Shown: positions 12,151 through 25,974, numbered from the stretch's first letter. The stretch: DNA of 64,000 nucleotides from Sorex araneus (GCF_027595985.1 NC_073304.1:138365766-138429765), one strand, 5' to 3'. The notes: generated from the sequence alone by a model not told the origin. Program-made: numbers and translations.

Positions 12151-12995
12151 TTTAAACACAGGTGATCACTTAATTTTAACTTCGGAAGTGCTCTATTAAA
12201 GCATCATCATGTTCACTAACACTTTCCAAACTATTATAAAGTACAACTTCTCTCATAACCAGAGCTCAGTATTTTTCAAATGTTCCCATAGCAGTTAAAC
12301 ATTCATTTAGACAGGGGAAAAAGTACTTAACAAACAGAAGTGTTTGAGGCCAACATTCTGGGTCATTCATCATCAAAGGTATCTATGCCCTTGGAAAAAG
12401 GAGGACAAAGGTTCTCCAGATGTTTAGTATGCAGGGAAACAAGGCACCAATGTGCTTGGTGTCTTATTACCGTAGGAGTCTACAAATCTAGAATACACAT
12501 TGGTCTGAGTATTTTCTTTTTTATTAATCATAAAATTGTTAAATTTATTGTTAGCACATACAACGCATCTCAGAAATAAATGGCAGAAGCAGAAATGACA
12601 TGAAAGCTCTGTTTTCAGAGATTCGAAGCCATACTGCTGTGGTGGAGGGGGGCACGAAGAACTACTTTGGAGGTGTAGATTCTACCTGCAGAGACTCCCA
12701 ACAGTTTTCCTCACCTCTCCCTGATGTCTCTCCCTTGTTGCCTGCACACCTGGAGCCTTAGCTGCCCTTCTGATTCCTTTCAGGGCCTGTATCATGCAGA
12801 ACCTTACTCACCTCTTTTGATTCTTTTCTTTCTCTGCCTCCCCAGTAACTGTCTCCCCAGTAAATTTTCTACAGAAGAAGACTTGCAAGTGCTCTACTTA
12901 CTCCTAGGTTCTGGGAGTCAGAGGACTTTCCTTAGAAAGATAGTTTGAGATAACCCTCTGCACAGGCCACAGGCTCAGCTCCAGGGGCTCCCTCT

Positions 12996-12997
<2 letters not shown>

Positions 12998-13048
<51 letters not shown>
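12998..13048. repeat. CA microsatellite
   Basis: About 25 uninterrupted AC units. Confidence 0.95.
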
Positions 13049-13050
<2 letters not shown>

Positions 13051-13338
13051 CATGTGCATCCTTCCAGACTGACCTGCAGCTGCACAAGCTTCCTACCATC
13101 TCCAGGGCCAGGGCTCAGAGGTATTCAGACAGAGATGTGCTTGCTTTCACAAGCAGTGTTGCTCCGCTGTACATAAACCTTGTCAGGTTCAAGTTGCAAT
13201 GGTAGACGGACAGGCTGGACAGCTGACAGCAGATGCCCCCTGAGCCACCTGCAGAGAGAATCCCAAATGTCCTCCATGTCTCCTCTTAGCCCAGATATTT
13301 CTGTGAGCCGATTACAAAATTCAAAAGAATTTGTGTAA

Positions 13339-13472
13339 CTGGAGATAGTTCAGTGTGCTGAGCACACACTTTGTATGTTAGAGGTCCTGGTTCCATCCTA
13401 GCCATGGTCCCCTGAGCACTGAGGGAGCAACCCCTGAGCACAGTCAGGAGGAGCTCCTGAGCACCACCAGGT
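13339..13472 (+). mobile_element. SINE-like copy, diverged
   Basis: GGAGATAGTTCAGTGTGCTG head, CCCCTGAGCACTGAGGGAGC and GAGCACCACCAGGTGATG. Confidence 0.6.
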
Positions 13473-13638
13473 GATGAACAGCAAGTACAATGATAATGAC
13501 AGTTTGACGTGTCTTCCCAAAATCCTCATCAAATTGGAAACTGAAACATGCAGACTGAGAGGTGCCAGCATCCCTCAAATATGTATTATCAGACTATATT
13601 TGAAAAACTCTGTGGTAGGTCAAAAGGGTTGAAGCACA

Positions 13639-13679
13639 GAGAGAAAGAAAGGAAAGAAAGAAAGAAAAGAAAGAAAGAG

Positions 13680-13772
<93 letters not shown>

Positions 13773-13789
13773 AAGAAAGAGAGAGAGAG

Positions 13790-13872
<83 letters not shown>

Positions 13873-13958
13873 AAGAAAGAAAGAAAGGAGAGAGAGAAAA
13901 AGAAAGAAAGATGGAAGGAGAAAGAGGAGGGAAAGAAAGAATAAAGAGAAAGAAAGAG
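13639..13958. repeat. GAAA-rich purine tract
   Basis: Long GAAA repeats with GA interruptions. The long Lys/Glu/Arg frame across it is a repeat artefact. Confidence 0.95.
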
Positions 13959-14166
13959 GTCTTTGTGGAATTTATGGATGCCTTCTCTCTTTCTTTTACC
14001 ATGTATTTGTTGACAAATATTTTTTCTAGTTATGCAAATTCCTATGCTCTATGGAAAACTTAAATGGGTTGGGGTGTGAGCAAGGGAGGAGAGCACTCAA
14101 ATTATCCACATCATCATTCTTAATATTTTAGCATATTTTAAAACTTTTCTTTTTATGCAAGTTTTT

Positions 14167-14370
14167 TTTTATTTTATTGAATCACCATGAGATAGTTACA
14201 AGCTTTCATGTTTGGGTTGCAATCTCACAATGATCAAACACCCATCCCCCCACCAGTGCACATTCCCCACCACTGATATCCCGGATATACCCGCCCTTTC
14301 CCACCCTCTCTCTGCCTCCATGGCAGACAATATTCCCCATACTCTCTCTCTACTTTTGGGCATTATGGCT
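14167..14370 (-). mobile_element. L1 3'-end insertion with target duplication
   Basis: A 204-bp severely 5'-truncated L1 end. The 17-bp repeat TTTTTATGCAAGTTTTT flanks it at 14150-14166 and 14371-14387. It contains TTGAATCACCATGAGATAG and the CCACCAGTGCACATTCCCC block. Confidence 0.85.
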
Positions 14371-14461
14371 TTTTTATGCAAGTTTTTAATATAATTGGGC
14401 TCTCGTTGCATATTTTATATCTTTCATTCCACCTCATATTGTAAAATTTTTTCTCCTTTTT

Positions 14462-14621
14462 TTTCTGGACATACCAAGCAGTGCTCAGAGCTTATACCTG
14501 GCTCTGTGCTCAGGGCTCATTCCTGGTGGGGCTCAGGGGATCATATGTGGTGCTAGGACCAAAAGCAGGTTGGCTGCATGCAAGGCAAGCACCATACCCA
14601 GTGTACTATCACTCCAGTCCA
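14462..14621 (-). mobile_element. A-tailed tRNA SINE
   Basis: CAGTGCTCAGAGCTTATACC, GGGATCATATGTGGTGCTAG and CAGTGTACTATCACTCCAGT in reverse. Confidence 0.75.
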
Positions 14622-15170
14622 TGTTGTAAAAAATTTATATTACTTTTTAAATTCTAAATAAGGGCTATACAGTTTTACCTTAAACTGTGGTTTATTTAAA
14701 TTTTCCAATTCTCAATTATTGAACAACTAGATTGCTTTTCATTCTAAGAGGAAGAGTAACACATAATGCCAGGAATTGTAGGGGAACTCCAAACAATAAC
14801 TATTAGGAACAGGTGAAAGAACCAACGGGGGTCAGAGAGACAAAAAGCACATTGAATGTTTCAAATGTTTAAAATTATTCATGAAAAATGAAGCATCTAA
14901 TGTATTCAGTAATTTCTCCCAAGAAAATTCCCACCAACAAAAAAATTTTAATTCAGTTAAAGGGTCAAAATGTCCAATCTTTAAGAAAATAAATAAAATA
15001 AATTAACTCACCCCAAAAATAATGGGTTCTCTGTATCTGAGAATGTTCAAGAAAAGGGTTCATGGCCACTTAGCAAAGATGTTGTTGAGACGATGACATC
15101 AACATTGAGCTTCAACAAGATGGCATAAAAGAACTGAGCAGAAAATTTTATTTCTGTATAGTATTCCACA

Positions 15171-15414
15171 GGCTGAAGTGATAGGACAGCAGGTAGGGCA
15201 TTCGCCTTTCATGCAGCCGACCCCTGTTCAATTCTTCCGCCACTCTCAGAGAGCCCGGCAAGCACCGAGAGTATCGCACCCACACGGCAGAGCCTGAAAA
15301 GCTACCCGTGGCGTATTGGATATGCCAAAAACAGTAACAATAAGTCTCTCAATGAGAGACGTTACTGGTGCCTGCTCGAACAAATCGATGAGCAATGGGA
15401 TGACCGTGACAGTG
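15171..15414 (+). mobile_element. RTE-tailed SINE, short-body form, complete
   Basis: The tRNA-like head (AGGGCATTCGCC, GTTCAATTC) is followed by a body with GAGAGCCCGGCAAGC and GGCGTATTGGATATGCC. The RTE-like end is CGTTACTGGTGCCTGCTCGA. A 13-bp duplication ATAGTATTCCACA (15158-15170 and 15415-15427) defines the ends. Confidence 0.87.
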
Positions 15415-15624
15415 ATAGTATTCCACATCTCCATTCAGAGGAAGAAATGAGTCTTCAGCATTTATATAACACTCAGAACTTACAAAGTAATACTATATAA
15501 TTACACATGACTATGAAGATTTTCTGTTATCATTGATATAAGAAAACTGATTGTCCAAAGTCCTTAACTCAACTCCTCAACAAGGAAACTAAACCTGAAC
15601 AAAATTTTTTTGCCTGTCTTTTTT

Positions 15625-15775
15625 AGGAACAAACCCAGCTTTGAACAGGGTTTACATCTGATTTTGTGCTCAGAGGTTACTCTTGGAAGTGCTCGGGGGG
15701 GGGCAGATACAGTGCTGGGAATCAAACCCAGGATATTGCATGCAAGGCAAGTGCCCTACCCGATCTTCTATCTCT
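15625..15775 (-). mobile_element. A-tailed tRNA SINE, diverged
   Basis: GCTCAGAGGTTACTCTTGGA, a G9 run, GGGAATCAAACCCAGGATA and GCATGCAAGGCAAGTGCCC in reverse. Confidence 0.68.
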
Positions 15776-15794
15776 CTGGAATCTTCTTGAACTG

Positions 15795-15915
15795 ATTTTT
15801 AAAATAATTTTTAAATGTTATTTTATAAAGTTATTCACAATAATTTATTATAGTCAATATTCTGACACCAATCCTACCACCATTACACCTTCCCACCACT
15901 ATTTTATGTAGAGTT
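15795..15915 (-). repeat. Unclassified interspersed repeat, 3'-end fragment
   Basis: TTTATAAAGTTATTCACAAT and CCTTCCCACCACTATTTTAT match the 3' end of the 51850-52600 repeat. Confidence 0.55.
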
Positions 15916-17149
15916 GAGAGCTTGGAAGCTAATAACCAAATTTATTCTTTTTGTTTTAATAAAATATTTTCTAGTTATAGTTAGCAGAATGAGAATAGTA
16001 AGTAGAGTCCACCTGCCCAGGAGAGCAATGAAATCAGTGGATAGTGATAAACTAGAAAATTGTTGAACAAAGGATTAGCAGGTGGCTTCAAACCTTATAG
16101 ATAAATCACCTAGAACAGCTTTGATTTGATGAGTTAGCCTGGTGTGGAGGTGCCTATGTCTGGACTTTCCCAGAATGGGGCCTGAGACAGGGTTTGAATT
16201 CAAGAGGCTTACCTGGAAGGTGATGCTCAGAAAAAGGAGTAGAGTAGGTGGGATGAGACTCTGATGAAAAATTCTTCATTAAGCCAGAAAAAAGCTCCCC
16301 TCAGCAAAATTAATTCAAAGCTTGCTGGTCTGTAGATTGAAAGAGAAGAATATATGATGGTAACTCAATGTCTTTCCATTTAAACTGAGAATTAAAATCC
16401 TTTGTAAACTGCAAATCAATATATGAATGTAAGTCATTAGAGTTAACTTAATTCAACAACTCTACATTGAATCTTTTGTGTGTTAGAGCAAAAGAAAATA
16501 ATCGCTGCTTTTTATTATTAATTTACTATCGTATGATTGAATTTAATCTGACAGATCAATGGTAAATGTATAGTTTCCCAAATTATTCAGATTTTTCCTT
16601 CTCCATCCCAGTAATAAGATGAGAAATGGGCATTGACCAGCTTTTTTTTCTTAATTTACAAGACATTGATTTTCAAGAATACAAATGTTTATAAGTTTTA
16701 GGGTTATAGAATTGCCACACTACACCATCCAGCAAAACGTCCCTGTTCCTCCATCACAGTTCACTGGACTCTTGAAATTCACTATCTCCTATCCTTGGTA
16801 ACTTGGTTCAAAGAGCAGAATCTAAGGTTTGTTCAAAATTGGACATTGTATGACCACATTATTATTTTAGACCAAACCAAAATCAGAGTTCCTCTACCCA
16901 GTCCTGTGAAAATGGGTCAGCTACATGAACACCTCAGTAGTGTCTCCAGAGGGGACAAGTCAGTAAGAAAGCAGGTATGGATAATTGATTACAGGCAAAG
17001 AAGTGGCTGGTCTCTTTTACCATGTGTCTCTCTGATCCAGTGAAAACCAGGGATCTGTGTCCACAGTACTAAGGGATCCTTCCAAATCTATGGAGTGGAG
17101 TGTGCCTTCTCCAAAAAGATACAAAGTTTATCTTCTGTGATACACCCAT

Positions 17150-17293
17150 CAATACTTGAGGGTTTCTCCTACCTATGCACACAGGAATCACTCCTAGTGG
17201 GCTCAGGGACCATATGGGATGCAAAGGATCAAACCCAGGTTGGCCATATGCCCAGCAAATGCCTTACCCAATGTCCTATCACTACAGTCTCGC
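17150..17293 (-). mobile_element. A-tailed tRNA SINE, diverged
   Basis: CAGGAATCACTCCTAGTGGG, GGACCATATGGGATGCAAAG and GTCCTATCACTACAGTC in reverse. Confidence 0.7.
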
Positions 17294-18584
17294 AAAGTTT
17301 ATCTTGGGTAGCAGTTCACAGAGTATGGAAATGGTGGAGTGTTCATAACTGGCTTCAAAAGCTCTTTGTGTATATTTTCAATATTAATATTTGTGTGCCC
17401 TTTTGAAATGTATCATGGTGGTTAGGAGGCATAACAAATATTTATTAAATTTTATTAACTATTAATTCAATAAATTCATCATTCAAACTTGTGCAAATGA
17501 AATCAATAATTAAATTATATGTTGACCCTCTAACAGTGACTATGAAAACTAGCAAGCGAACTCTTCCAATTTCCTACCTCAACTACCACATGGATGGATA
17601 CCAGCATTCCACTCCCCATAATGCAAGCCACCAATAAGAGGACTAGAGAACTATGGAAATTACTCAAGTCTCCATGACTGAATTCCTGGAGAAAATATAA
17701 TTCTTAGTGTGGAAATCCCACAAGCAAATAATAAAAGCTATTTATTTTTTGTAATATCCATAATTCCTTGGGTTGGTGGCAATGCAATCAAGTTCCAAGG
17801 TGAAAAAGAATAAACCATGCCCTTTGATTCAGTTAAAAAGTTGGAACATTATTATTTGAACCAAGTTTGTTGTTTTGCCAACAAAAGCTCTTTGAAGAGA
17901 AATAAGTCAACCCAAGGACCTTCTCAACTCTTTTGAATAGATTCCTGACCAGGCAGTGATCTCTGGAGAGGCTGTCTTTGGAATGCTCTGAAGGACTGCC
18001 AGAGCTGAGCCTGGAAAAGTGCATTTTTGCTCAGCAACCTTCTGCTTGCCAGAGCTCTGAGGCAGGTGGCGTCTATGATCAAAGAATCCCTGTGGAGATG
18101 GGCCCAACACTCAACCCTGAATGACTCAGAGTCTATAAAGTATTGATCCCATCCTGAGCTCCAGACTTTTAGACCAATTAATATTTAAATAATAACATTA
18201 ATATTTCATCTAAAATTGAAGTTTAAACAACCCTTGGGTCCTATTCAGAGAAGGGAGTGGCTCTTTTTTATGTAATCATTAATGCCATCCATACATAGCC
18301 TTGTATTTTATCACTCTGAGGCCATATTGAGTAATAAGATAGGAACTTTTCTTTTAATTATTTAAACATATTTCAGTCAAATAACTTCTGACTCAATCCA
18401 CAAACTAGAAAAATCTGATTTTAGTACATACTTTGATATAAAAATAGGTAAAAATAAAACCTTGCATAACTGGAATTAAACTATGATTTTGGATCTAAAC
18501 TTTTCTAGGAAATCAAAGAAAATGTCTACTCAATTGACTTTTTCCCATTGCTGTTGATTAGGTTTTGTTCCATTGACTCTAGCC

Positions 18585-18720
18585 AACATTTAAGAAATTT
18601 GTATCTAGTGCATCTTCTGGGTGAAATGCTATATTAAAAGCCTCAGCTATAAAATGTAAAATATCTAGTTCTTACCTGCAGAGAGTTCTGAGTTCAATGG
18701 TAGTAATACTCATGTAAGTA
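18585..18720 (+). mobile_element. L2-like fragment
   Basis: Resembles the L2 3' region (ATCTAGTGCATCTTCTGGGT, then CTTACCTGCAGAGAGTTCTG). Weak. Confidence 0.33.
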
Positions 18721-19567
18721 TATAACTGTGTCTTAATGTTTCTATGCTGTCATTGAAATAAACAAAACTATGGAATGATCAGCAAGAGCAAGCAAGTGAG
18801 CCCTAACAGAGAAGGATATTTAAAAGTGTTTGAAGAACATTTTCTTGGATATATATAAGATATTAAGGCATCTATTAGCTTTATTTATATGATAGGAAAC
18901 TATGAGTGATTATTCTATTATTGGTTTCACATCTAGAGATTTTCTGACACCAAGAAGTTCAAACTAAAAGCAGGCCACAAAAAGAAAAAATCATTCCCTT
19001 ACCCATAATTTCTTAAATGCCCTTGACAAAGTCTCATCTCTTCAACTATATTGAAGTAACTTAAAGACAAAGGTAATGTCTTCCAAAGTCTTTGTTAATT
19101 TGAGACTCAAGCAGAGGTCTCATTTTCTCAGGAAATCATATTTCTAAATTGATTCTTCAAAATAGAAAAAAATTTGGATAGATGGATGAAGGGATTATAA
19201 TGAGGTTATTATAGTTTTGTTCCATTTATCACCAAATTTATCTTTCAAGGAAAAATCTATCAATATTTACATTAGATGAGAATCCACAAGGAAGTAATTC
19301 ATGCAAATATTTAAAACGTTTCCCTATGACCTTTGGTTCTTCATTACTCTCCTCCTCAACAACATTATGCTTATTAAATTCCTAGGTCATGAAATATTTC
19401 ACTAAATTTCCTACTCTGGATTTTTTCTCTCAGAAAGTTGAAAGCCTTTAGAAGATCAAATCTAGCTTTCCCAGCAGCTCCATACTGGAGTGAAAAAGGC
19501 TGCATCTTCTAAGGTGACATCCATTTCTAGTCTCTCCCTTTTCCATTTACCTATTTCCCAACTGTAC

Positions 19568-19945
19568 TTTATTTTTAAATTTTTATTAGTGAATCATCGT
19601 GGGGTACAGTTACAAACTTCTGAACTTTCATGTTTGTATTTAGTTTACATCCCTCCACCAGTGCTCATTCTCCTCCACCAATGATCCCAGTATCCCTCCC
19701 ACCACCCCCAACCCAACCCCCACCACCCCACCCCACCTCTGCGGCAGGGCATTCCCTTTTGTTCTCTCTCCTGTCAGATGTTGTAGTTTGCAATAGAGGT
19801 ATTGAGTGGCCATTATGTTCAGTCTATAGTCTACTTTTGGTACGCAGCTTTTAACCCGAGTGGGTCCTACCAACATTCTCTACTAGGTGTTCCCTTCTCT
19901 GTCTCTGATGCCTTTTCCCCCAGCATGTGAGGCCACCAACTGTGC
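19568..19945 (-). mobile_element. L1 3'-end fragment
   Basis: Same 3'-terminal blocks (GAATCATCGTGGGGTACAG, CCCTCCACCAGTGCTCATTC), extending through GTTTGCAATAGAGGTATTGAG to about CCCCCAGCATGTGAGG. Confidence 0.78.
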
Positions 19946-22282
19946 TTTTTTTAAGCTATAGTTCTGGGTTTCCGAATCTTTCAAGATTCCTGAATCCATG
20001 TCCCTCATCCAAAAGAAATGAGGTTATTGAAAAGTGGATAGCCATTGCCAGTGCCAGTTCAAATCTTGTCAAGCCACGAAGCTCACATTGGGTATGTCCA
20101 CAAGAGCCTCACCTATATGGGTTCATTGCAAGGTCAATTGTAAATCTAATGGCACCCATCATGAGACCCAGCATGACCTTCAGTCCCTATTCTCAAAGAG
20201 GAGTAAAACTGAACACTAGATTTTTTTCAAAAGCGTGATATTTCTGCCTCTGCCATTGTGTTGAAGAATTGTGAGGAATTCAAATTTTGTTTCAACTGAA
20301 TCCCATTCTTTCTTTGATATGTACCTATTATTTTTCCTTGAAGCTCAAGCTTTTGTGATAAACAAAATTCTAAAATACACCTCTTAGTGGAAATATCCTG
20401 TCTTATCCACCCCCTTTGAATGGGTACAGGACACATAAATGTGATGAGATACCACTCCCAAGGGTAAGTTGATTGCACGGCAAATTTGAAGGAATTGTTT
20501 ATGCTTAATCAAGGTTCCTTTTATGTTGGCTTAAAGTCAATCAAAAGGGAAGGTATACTGGGTCGCCTAACCTAATCAATAGCCCCTTAAAAAAAAAAAG
20601 ATCTTCAAATCAGAGAAGGAAGGAAAAAGAGAAGTGTTATGGTGTAAAATGATCAACTGTTGGCTTTGAAGAAGCAAACTGTCCTATTATAGAGAGTGCA
20701 CATGTCAGGGAATGATGGCCTAGATGTGTAACATCCTTAGAAAATCCTATTTGACCAAGGCCAATTAGCCAGAGAAGACAGCTGTGACCTTATAATATCC
20801 AAAGGCCGCAGAGCAAGAGTCTATCTATGCAGTGGTCTAGGGGAGGAAAAGGAACAATGTTACTATTTACTAATGCATCTCTGCATTTCTCCTGGGTGAG
20901 AAAAGGCCTCTGCTTTCTAGCTCTCCATTTCTTTTTGTTTAGCAACTAACTTGCAATAGAATAATCTGACAGTCACTATATGTTAGCTAAAGGAATGAAT
21001 GAGTAGGTGAAGAATGAAGTCAAGAGAGATTTGATCTCAGGTGCAAAGCAGAAACTCACTCAAACAAAGAGTAGAAGGGAAGATATAATGATGGAATGGT
21101 CATGTGGCCAACAAATTAATGGGCTCCACTTAGAAGAATCTTAATAGGGCCAAATGCAATAATATGTCCTCAAATCAAAAGATAGATAATCTAAAAGCTA
21201 GGATGGCCCTCAATACTCAACCAGCAAAGAAATGGAGGCCTCACTCCCACACATTATGAAATTCTGCCTACAAGGAATTAATGAGTAAATGTATTTTTCC
21301 CGAAAGCCTCCCCAAAGAAGCAGGGCCCTCATCCCAATGATAACTATTCCAGATTTCTGACCATAGATTCCTAGTAATCTCTAAGACATTCAAACTTACT
21401 TAAGTTTATAGTGACTTTGATAGCAGCAATAGAAAGTAGTAGAAGCCATAGTTGTTGAAAGCAGTGTTTACACCTGTAAGAGAGGCAACACTGAACCTCA
21501 CAAGTGGTTGAGGGTGGGTCACTGAAGGCTCAGTGGGGGCCCAAGTAAGCCAACAATGGTTTAATCATCCAAGTAAAACTCAGCAACAATGAGGCCAGAA
21601 ATGGCATTGATGAACCAAAAACTTCTCCAAACAGATGTTCAGGCAATCAACTCTCCTTGGCAAAAAAATGATCAAAAATTAGTATATGTTTAGAACTGGA
21701 GCGCAGAGTGTCTAGGTAAAAAGCCCCACATGGGAAATTTTGGGTGGGGAGGTGGAAATCCTAGGCAGTGGTCAGCTGGGCTGAAGGCCACTCTCAGTGA
21801 TGCCTCACCTAGCTGTGAAGGCCTGACTCAGTGCTCCTGCATGACACAGGACCCAATGCAAAACATGTGCTACAGCCCTTTGAGCAATCTCCATGACCAA
21901 AGATGTGTGACATTTGAGGTGGATCCATGCAGCTAAAATTCATCCCCTGGTGCTCTCAGTCCTTAGTCACATAACCTAAGTCCCATCCATCCTATTTCTC
22001 TGTGGCCTTCTTTTTGAAACAAAATCTGCTTTCACTTTAGGTTGATGTGAAGGCATTTGCTAGTGCCCGTCTCCTTTGGATCACTCCCTGCTAGCACAGC
22101 TGAAACAAATGGGAGGTAGATGTCTGCAGAACGGTGGACTGTGACGAGCCAACCCAAGAGATGAGAGAGGTGTCCGAGTCTTGTCCCTCACCCCATGCAC
22201 AGGAGAAAGCCAAGGTCCTGGGGAAATGTGAATTTCTGCAGAGCTAGCCCTGGACTCAGCTCTCAAATGCCCACTCTAATAC

Positions 22283-23026
22283 ATGACAGCATCTGCTCAC
22301 AACATAATGCCAGTTCACACCAGTGTGGGAACACAGATCTGGATTTCCAAGTGCCCAGGAAAAAGGCAGCCCAGACAAAGAACCAACTGTAAGACCGTTT
22401 CCAAGATTATGGAGCTTCTTGGATCCTATTGGCACAACTTTCCCCAACCCATTCTCTGTCACCTGCAGCGCTTAATTGCTGCCAATAAAAGAAATCCTCT
22501 GAAGCACGGAATTCCTGATTTATTTGGTCCCTTCATGTCCATTTTTCCTTACCTTTCTTGCCTTTGGTCTGCTTTTTCATCCAACTGCCAGCACCTGCTG
22601 TTCTTTTCAGAGGCTGCCCTAGAGATTCTAGAACCTGATTTAACAACCCCCCTCCTGGCCCCCACAGGCTTGCAGTTCTCCCGGATATGGAAATTCATAC
22701 ACCCTTTCGAGAGCCACTGGACTGAGACTATGGCGTCACCAAAACCTTTTCTCAGGCTGTGCAGAGGCGTAACTAACTCTATCACGCCCTCTGTGGGACG
22801 TGATCCAAAATTACAACCTGGATTGGTTTACTCCAGATCCTATGACGATGCTCTGTACTTGGCTTTCCCTGGAAACTCAGCTTTAGCAAATCCCTCTCCC
22901 TTAATTCTTTTGCTCAGAGTCAGATCTGGAAATCCTAACCTTCCTTTTGAGTCTTTATCGGGAATCCTGATCTTACTGACAGTAAGGGAATTTGACTTAC
23001 AGTCTGGGGCCTTGGGAAAAGCATGA
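22283..23026 (+). other. Unexplained 247-codon open frame in repeat-free sequence
   Basis: An ATG-started frame with no recognised domain, signal peptide or family. The protein is rich in Leu, Ser and Pro without pattern. The region is not a repeat I recognise and is somewhat GC-richer than its surroundings. It is most likely a chance frame inside an intron. A lineage-specific exon or conserved non-coding DNA are alternatives. Confidence 0.2.
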
Positions 23027-23484
23027 TTTCCCATCCTACATGGCCAAAGCAAAGGAAATCTCAGACACAGAAAAAAAGATAAGCTTTTCAACCACAGTAA
23101 CCCTGCTCGTTCCCAAGCTACAGAAAATCATTTTTCACGAAGAAAGAACGTTAATTACTAAATGATATTTAAAACCTAACGCCAGGTGCAGGAAGCCAGG
23201 GCTTGCCTCTGAGCAGTGTTCTTACGAGCATGCCCAGTATGATGGTGAGGTCTATGCTTTGAATGTCTCATGTACAAGCTCACCACAATGAGTGCTCTGC
23301 TAGGTGGAAAAATAAGATGTATTACACTGTGTGGGAGATGTTTTCACTAAGCTATGGAAATAGAAAGCTTATGTTTTATAGCTCACGCATTGCCAATTTT
23401 TTAATAAGAGGTTTAGTGTAAATCTAAGCTTTTCAAAGAGCATTAGTTCAAGTACTCTCATTGAGTCCTTGCCATCTACTGCGT

Positions 23485-23600
23485 CTTAATTGAATTTTGT
23501 AGTCCTCAGTTTCCCAAGCTGTAAAACATGGACGATAGTTTCCCATGCCTCAGAATCATACCATGATGTTTTATCCTTGTTAATGATAGGCACAATGGAC
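23485..23600 (+). mobile_element. MIR-like ancient SINE fragment
   Basis: CCTCAGTTTCCCAAGCTGTA followed by AAACATGGACGATAGTTTCC is the MIR core pattern. Confidence 0.6.
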
Positions 23601-23708
23601 TTTTGTTGGTTTTTTAATGAATTAAACTTCTCAAAATGTTAAAATCATTGATGTCCATCTGTACTGATCCTGAACCACCCTCTCTTTTATTTTCCCCTCA
23701 TCCCACAG

Positions 23709-23709
<1 letters not shown>

Positions 23710-23755
<46 letters not shown>
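23710..23755. repeat. CA microsatellite
   Basis: About 23 CA units. Confidence 0.95.
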
Positions 23756-23756
<1 letters not shown>

Positions 23757-24229
23757 CCCCTCCAGAACTTAAAGTTCCAAAAGATTCTCTATGGAAAGAA
23801 GAGAATCCCTACATGAATGCCAACATGATGACCAGTGATTTCATAGTCAGTATCTTATTATGATTCTTTCCTCATACAAAATATGTTCCATGTAAATAAA
23901 ACCACAGCCAAGACTCATAAACAGGTCAACTAATCATTCACAGGCAATAACAATCATCCAATTCTGCACGAGGGCTGGGTTTAGGAGTTTTCATTTATTG
24001 TCTGTCTTAGCTAACAATCAATCTCTTCTAACAAGCAGAATTGACTGTTGCCTAATGAAATTAAAAGGTCCTTCTTTTCTCTTCTCTTTTCTTGCATTGG
24101 TACTGATATTTTGGGCCATACTGTATGGCCCATTTTTCTTTGTTGACTTCTGATCTTTAGCAACATAGCACCCAATATTTACTATTTCCTCTTTTCCAGT
24201 CTCTATTTACATGCATTACTGAGTTTAAT

Positions 24230-24335
24230 GTGCATATTAAAACAGTGAGGTGAGCACTTCTTTATCCACCTCTCCTAGATAGGAAGCAGATCAGAGAGAT
24301 TAGGATCTGCACTAGCTCAAAGAGCAAGCTTGACT
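24230..24335 (-). mobile_element. MIR-like ancient SINE fragment
   Basis: ACAGTGAGGTGAGCACTTC, then GATAGGAAGCAGATCAGAGA and CTGCACTAGCTCAAAG in reverse order of MIR. Confidence 0.5.
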
Positions 24336-25974
24336 TATCTTGGCCCCTCTCCAGGCTACTATAATTTGATAAATGGATACAACAACGAATGCACAGAATG
24401 TGAGACTCTTCCTCCTTCCTCTTTCCCCTTGGTCACTGGGTCTGATAGACACAATCGTGCTCTGCACCAGATCACCTTCTGTTTCTAGTCACCATTGGTA
24501 TTGACCCAGTCAACATCACTTCCCTCCAGAAGCCCACAAGAGCTTCAGCTCCCTACTTTCTCTCTTGTCCCCCCCCCAATGCATTCTTCCCAGACTACCC
24601 AAAGAAGCTAGAACAGAGAAAAACAACACAAGAGGTTCTATCACTCACTATGGTTAAATCCAGTGACTCTCCCACACATGGAATCATATCCCTTCTTCCC
24701 TGTGAGGGTCTAGCCTCTGATCACCTGTGAAAAATTTAATGCTTTAGCACTTTTAAAATCATAAAAAAAATTAATGATTCCAAGACTTTTCCTAGCTCAT
24801 GACATAGAAGGCTCATATACTAGCTCTGCCCACAGTTGAGTCCATCCTCAATGTAAGCAGTCATGACCTATATAGTCTCTTTGTAGCTCTTAATTATTTT
24901 TTCTTATGTATGGCTCTTGAATATGTTTAATTATGTTTCAGTGCCTGCATTTGGATACCAACTTCCTGTACACAGAGATGTTTTGCTTATCTTTTCATCC
25001 CCCCCAAAATATCAATCACCTGAACACAGTAAATGATCAAAAAACATGTAATGAATGACTGTGAAGAAAAGCTTTGTTTTTCTCTTTATCTTCATCCTAC
25101 AATCTTAGTTTCTTATGATAATTTTATATCCTCAAAAACCCCTTCTCAGTCTTCATTATGGCCCTTCTTTTATTCCACTCATAGCAGAAATATCTGTATT
25201 TATGCTTCAGAAAGAAGTTCACAGTGAAAAAGGTTTCAAGTTAGTGCCACAAGGAAGAAGAAGGAAATTCTTTAGCAGCTACTGGCTTCTGTGGAAGAAG
25301 TGACTTCTCCAAACTTTCTTTAAGAGAAGTCAATCCCAGGAGAATTTTGAGAACAAATGAATGCAATAGGAATAGTTTTCTGGATTCTTTTAACTCATTT
25401 ATTTACATTACATGCAACAGAATTATGATCACTTAGAATGCTTTCACAGGGTTCTCTCAAGAAACACAGGGGTCTTATTGTGTCATCATTAATATTAAAC
25501 ACAACACATCATATTTACAAATCCTTCCAAGGGAAACAAACCTGTTCTCAAAACAATGCTTATAATTATAATCATAGATGCTTTTTGTTCTCTGGAGGGA
25601 ATGCTTGCAATATCAATTTAAATGCAAATGAATCTTATCGTTCCAAATTAGACTCATTCATTGTGTTGAAATTAATATAAAAATATCAAACACTAAATTA
25701 TCAAACACTAAATTATAAGTAATTAATATTGACACAGTGAAAAAAGAATATAGTCTCATTTAGATATTTGGAGAAGTCTTGTCTGTCTGTGTTGTCTATA
25801 CTGTGAGCTGTAAATAGAACAATCCCCAGTGTCTCAGCAGAAATACGGGGTATTAAGGATGGAAGCTAATTGTATTGGAATATCTTAGAACTGAGTGAAG
25901 TATTCTTTGTAGTATAAGGATAGTATCCTGATGTATATATATATATTCAAATGATTGGTGAAGATGTGAGCACT

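Larger units (their letters stand above)
15920..19567. other. Intron 5 sequence, little recognised
   Basis: Apart from the SINE at 17150 and the L2-like piece at 18585, no gene, RNA gene or repeat is recognised. It is AT-rich. Confidence 0.6.
19946..25970. other. Intron 5 sequence, long low-repeat stretch
   Basis: Holds only a CA run, two MIR fragments and the open frame at 22283. No young SINE or LINE is seen in 6 kb, unusual for this window. Confidence 0.55.

Noticed and set aside
13548..14063. 171-codon frame rich in Lys, Glu and Arg, and its reverse Ser/Leu/Phe-rich frame
   Set aside because: Produced entirely by the GAAA repeat tract.
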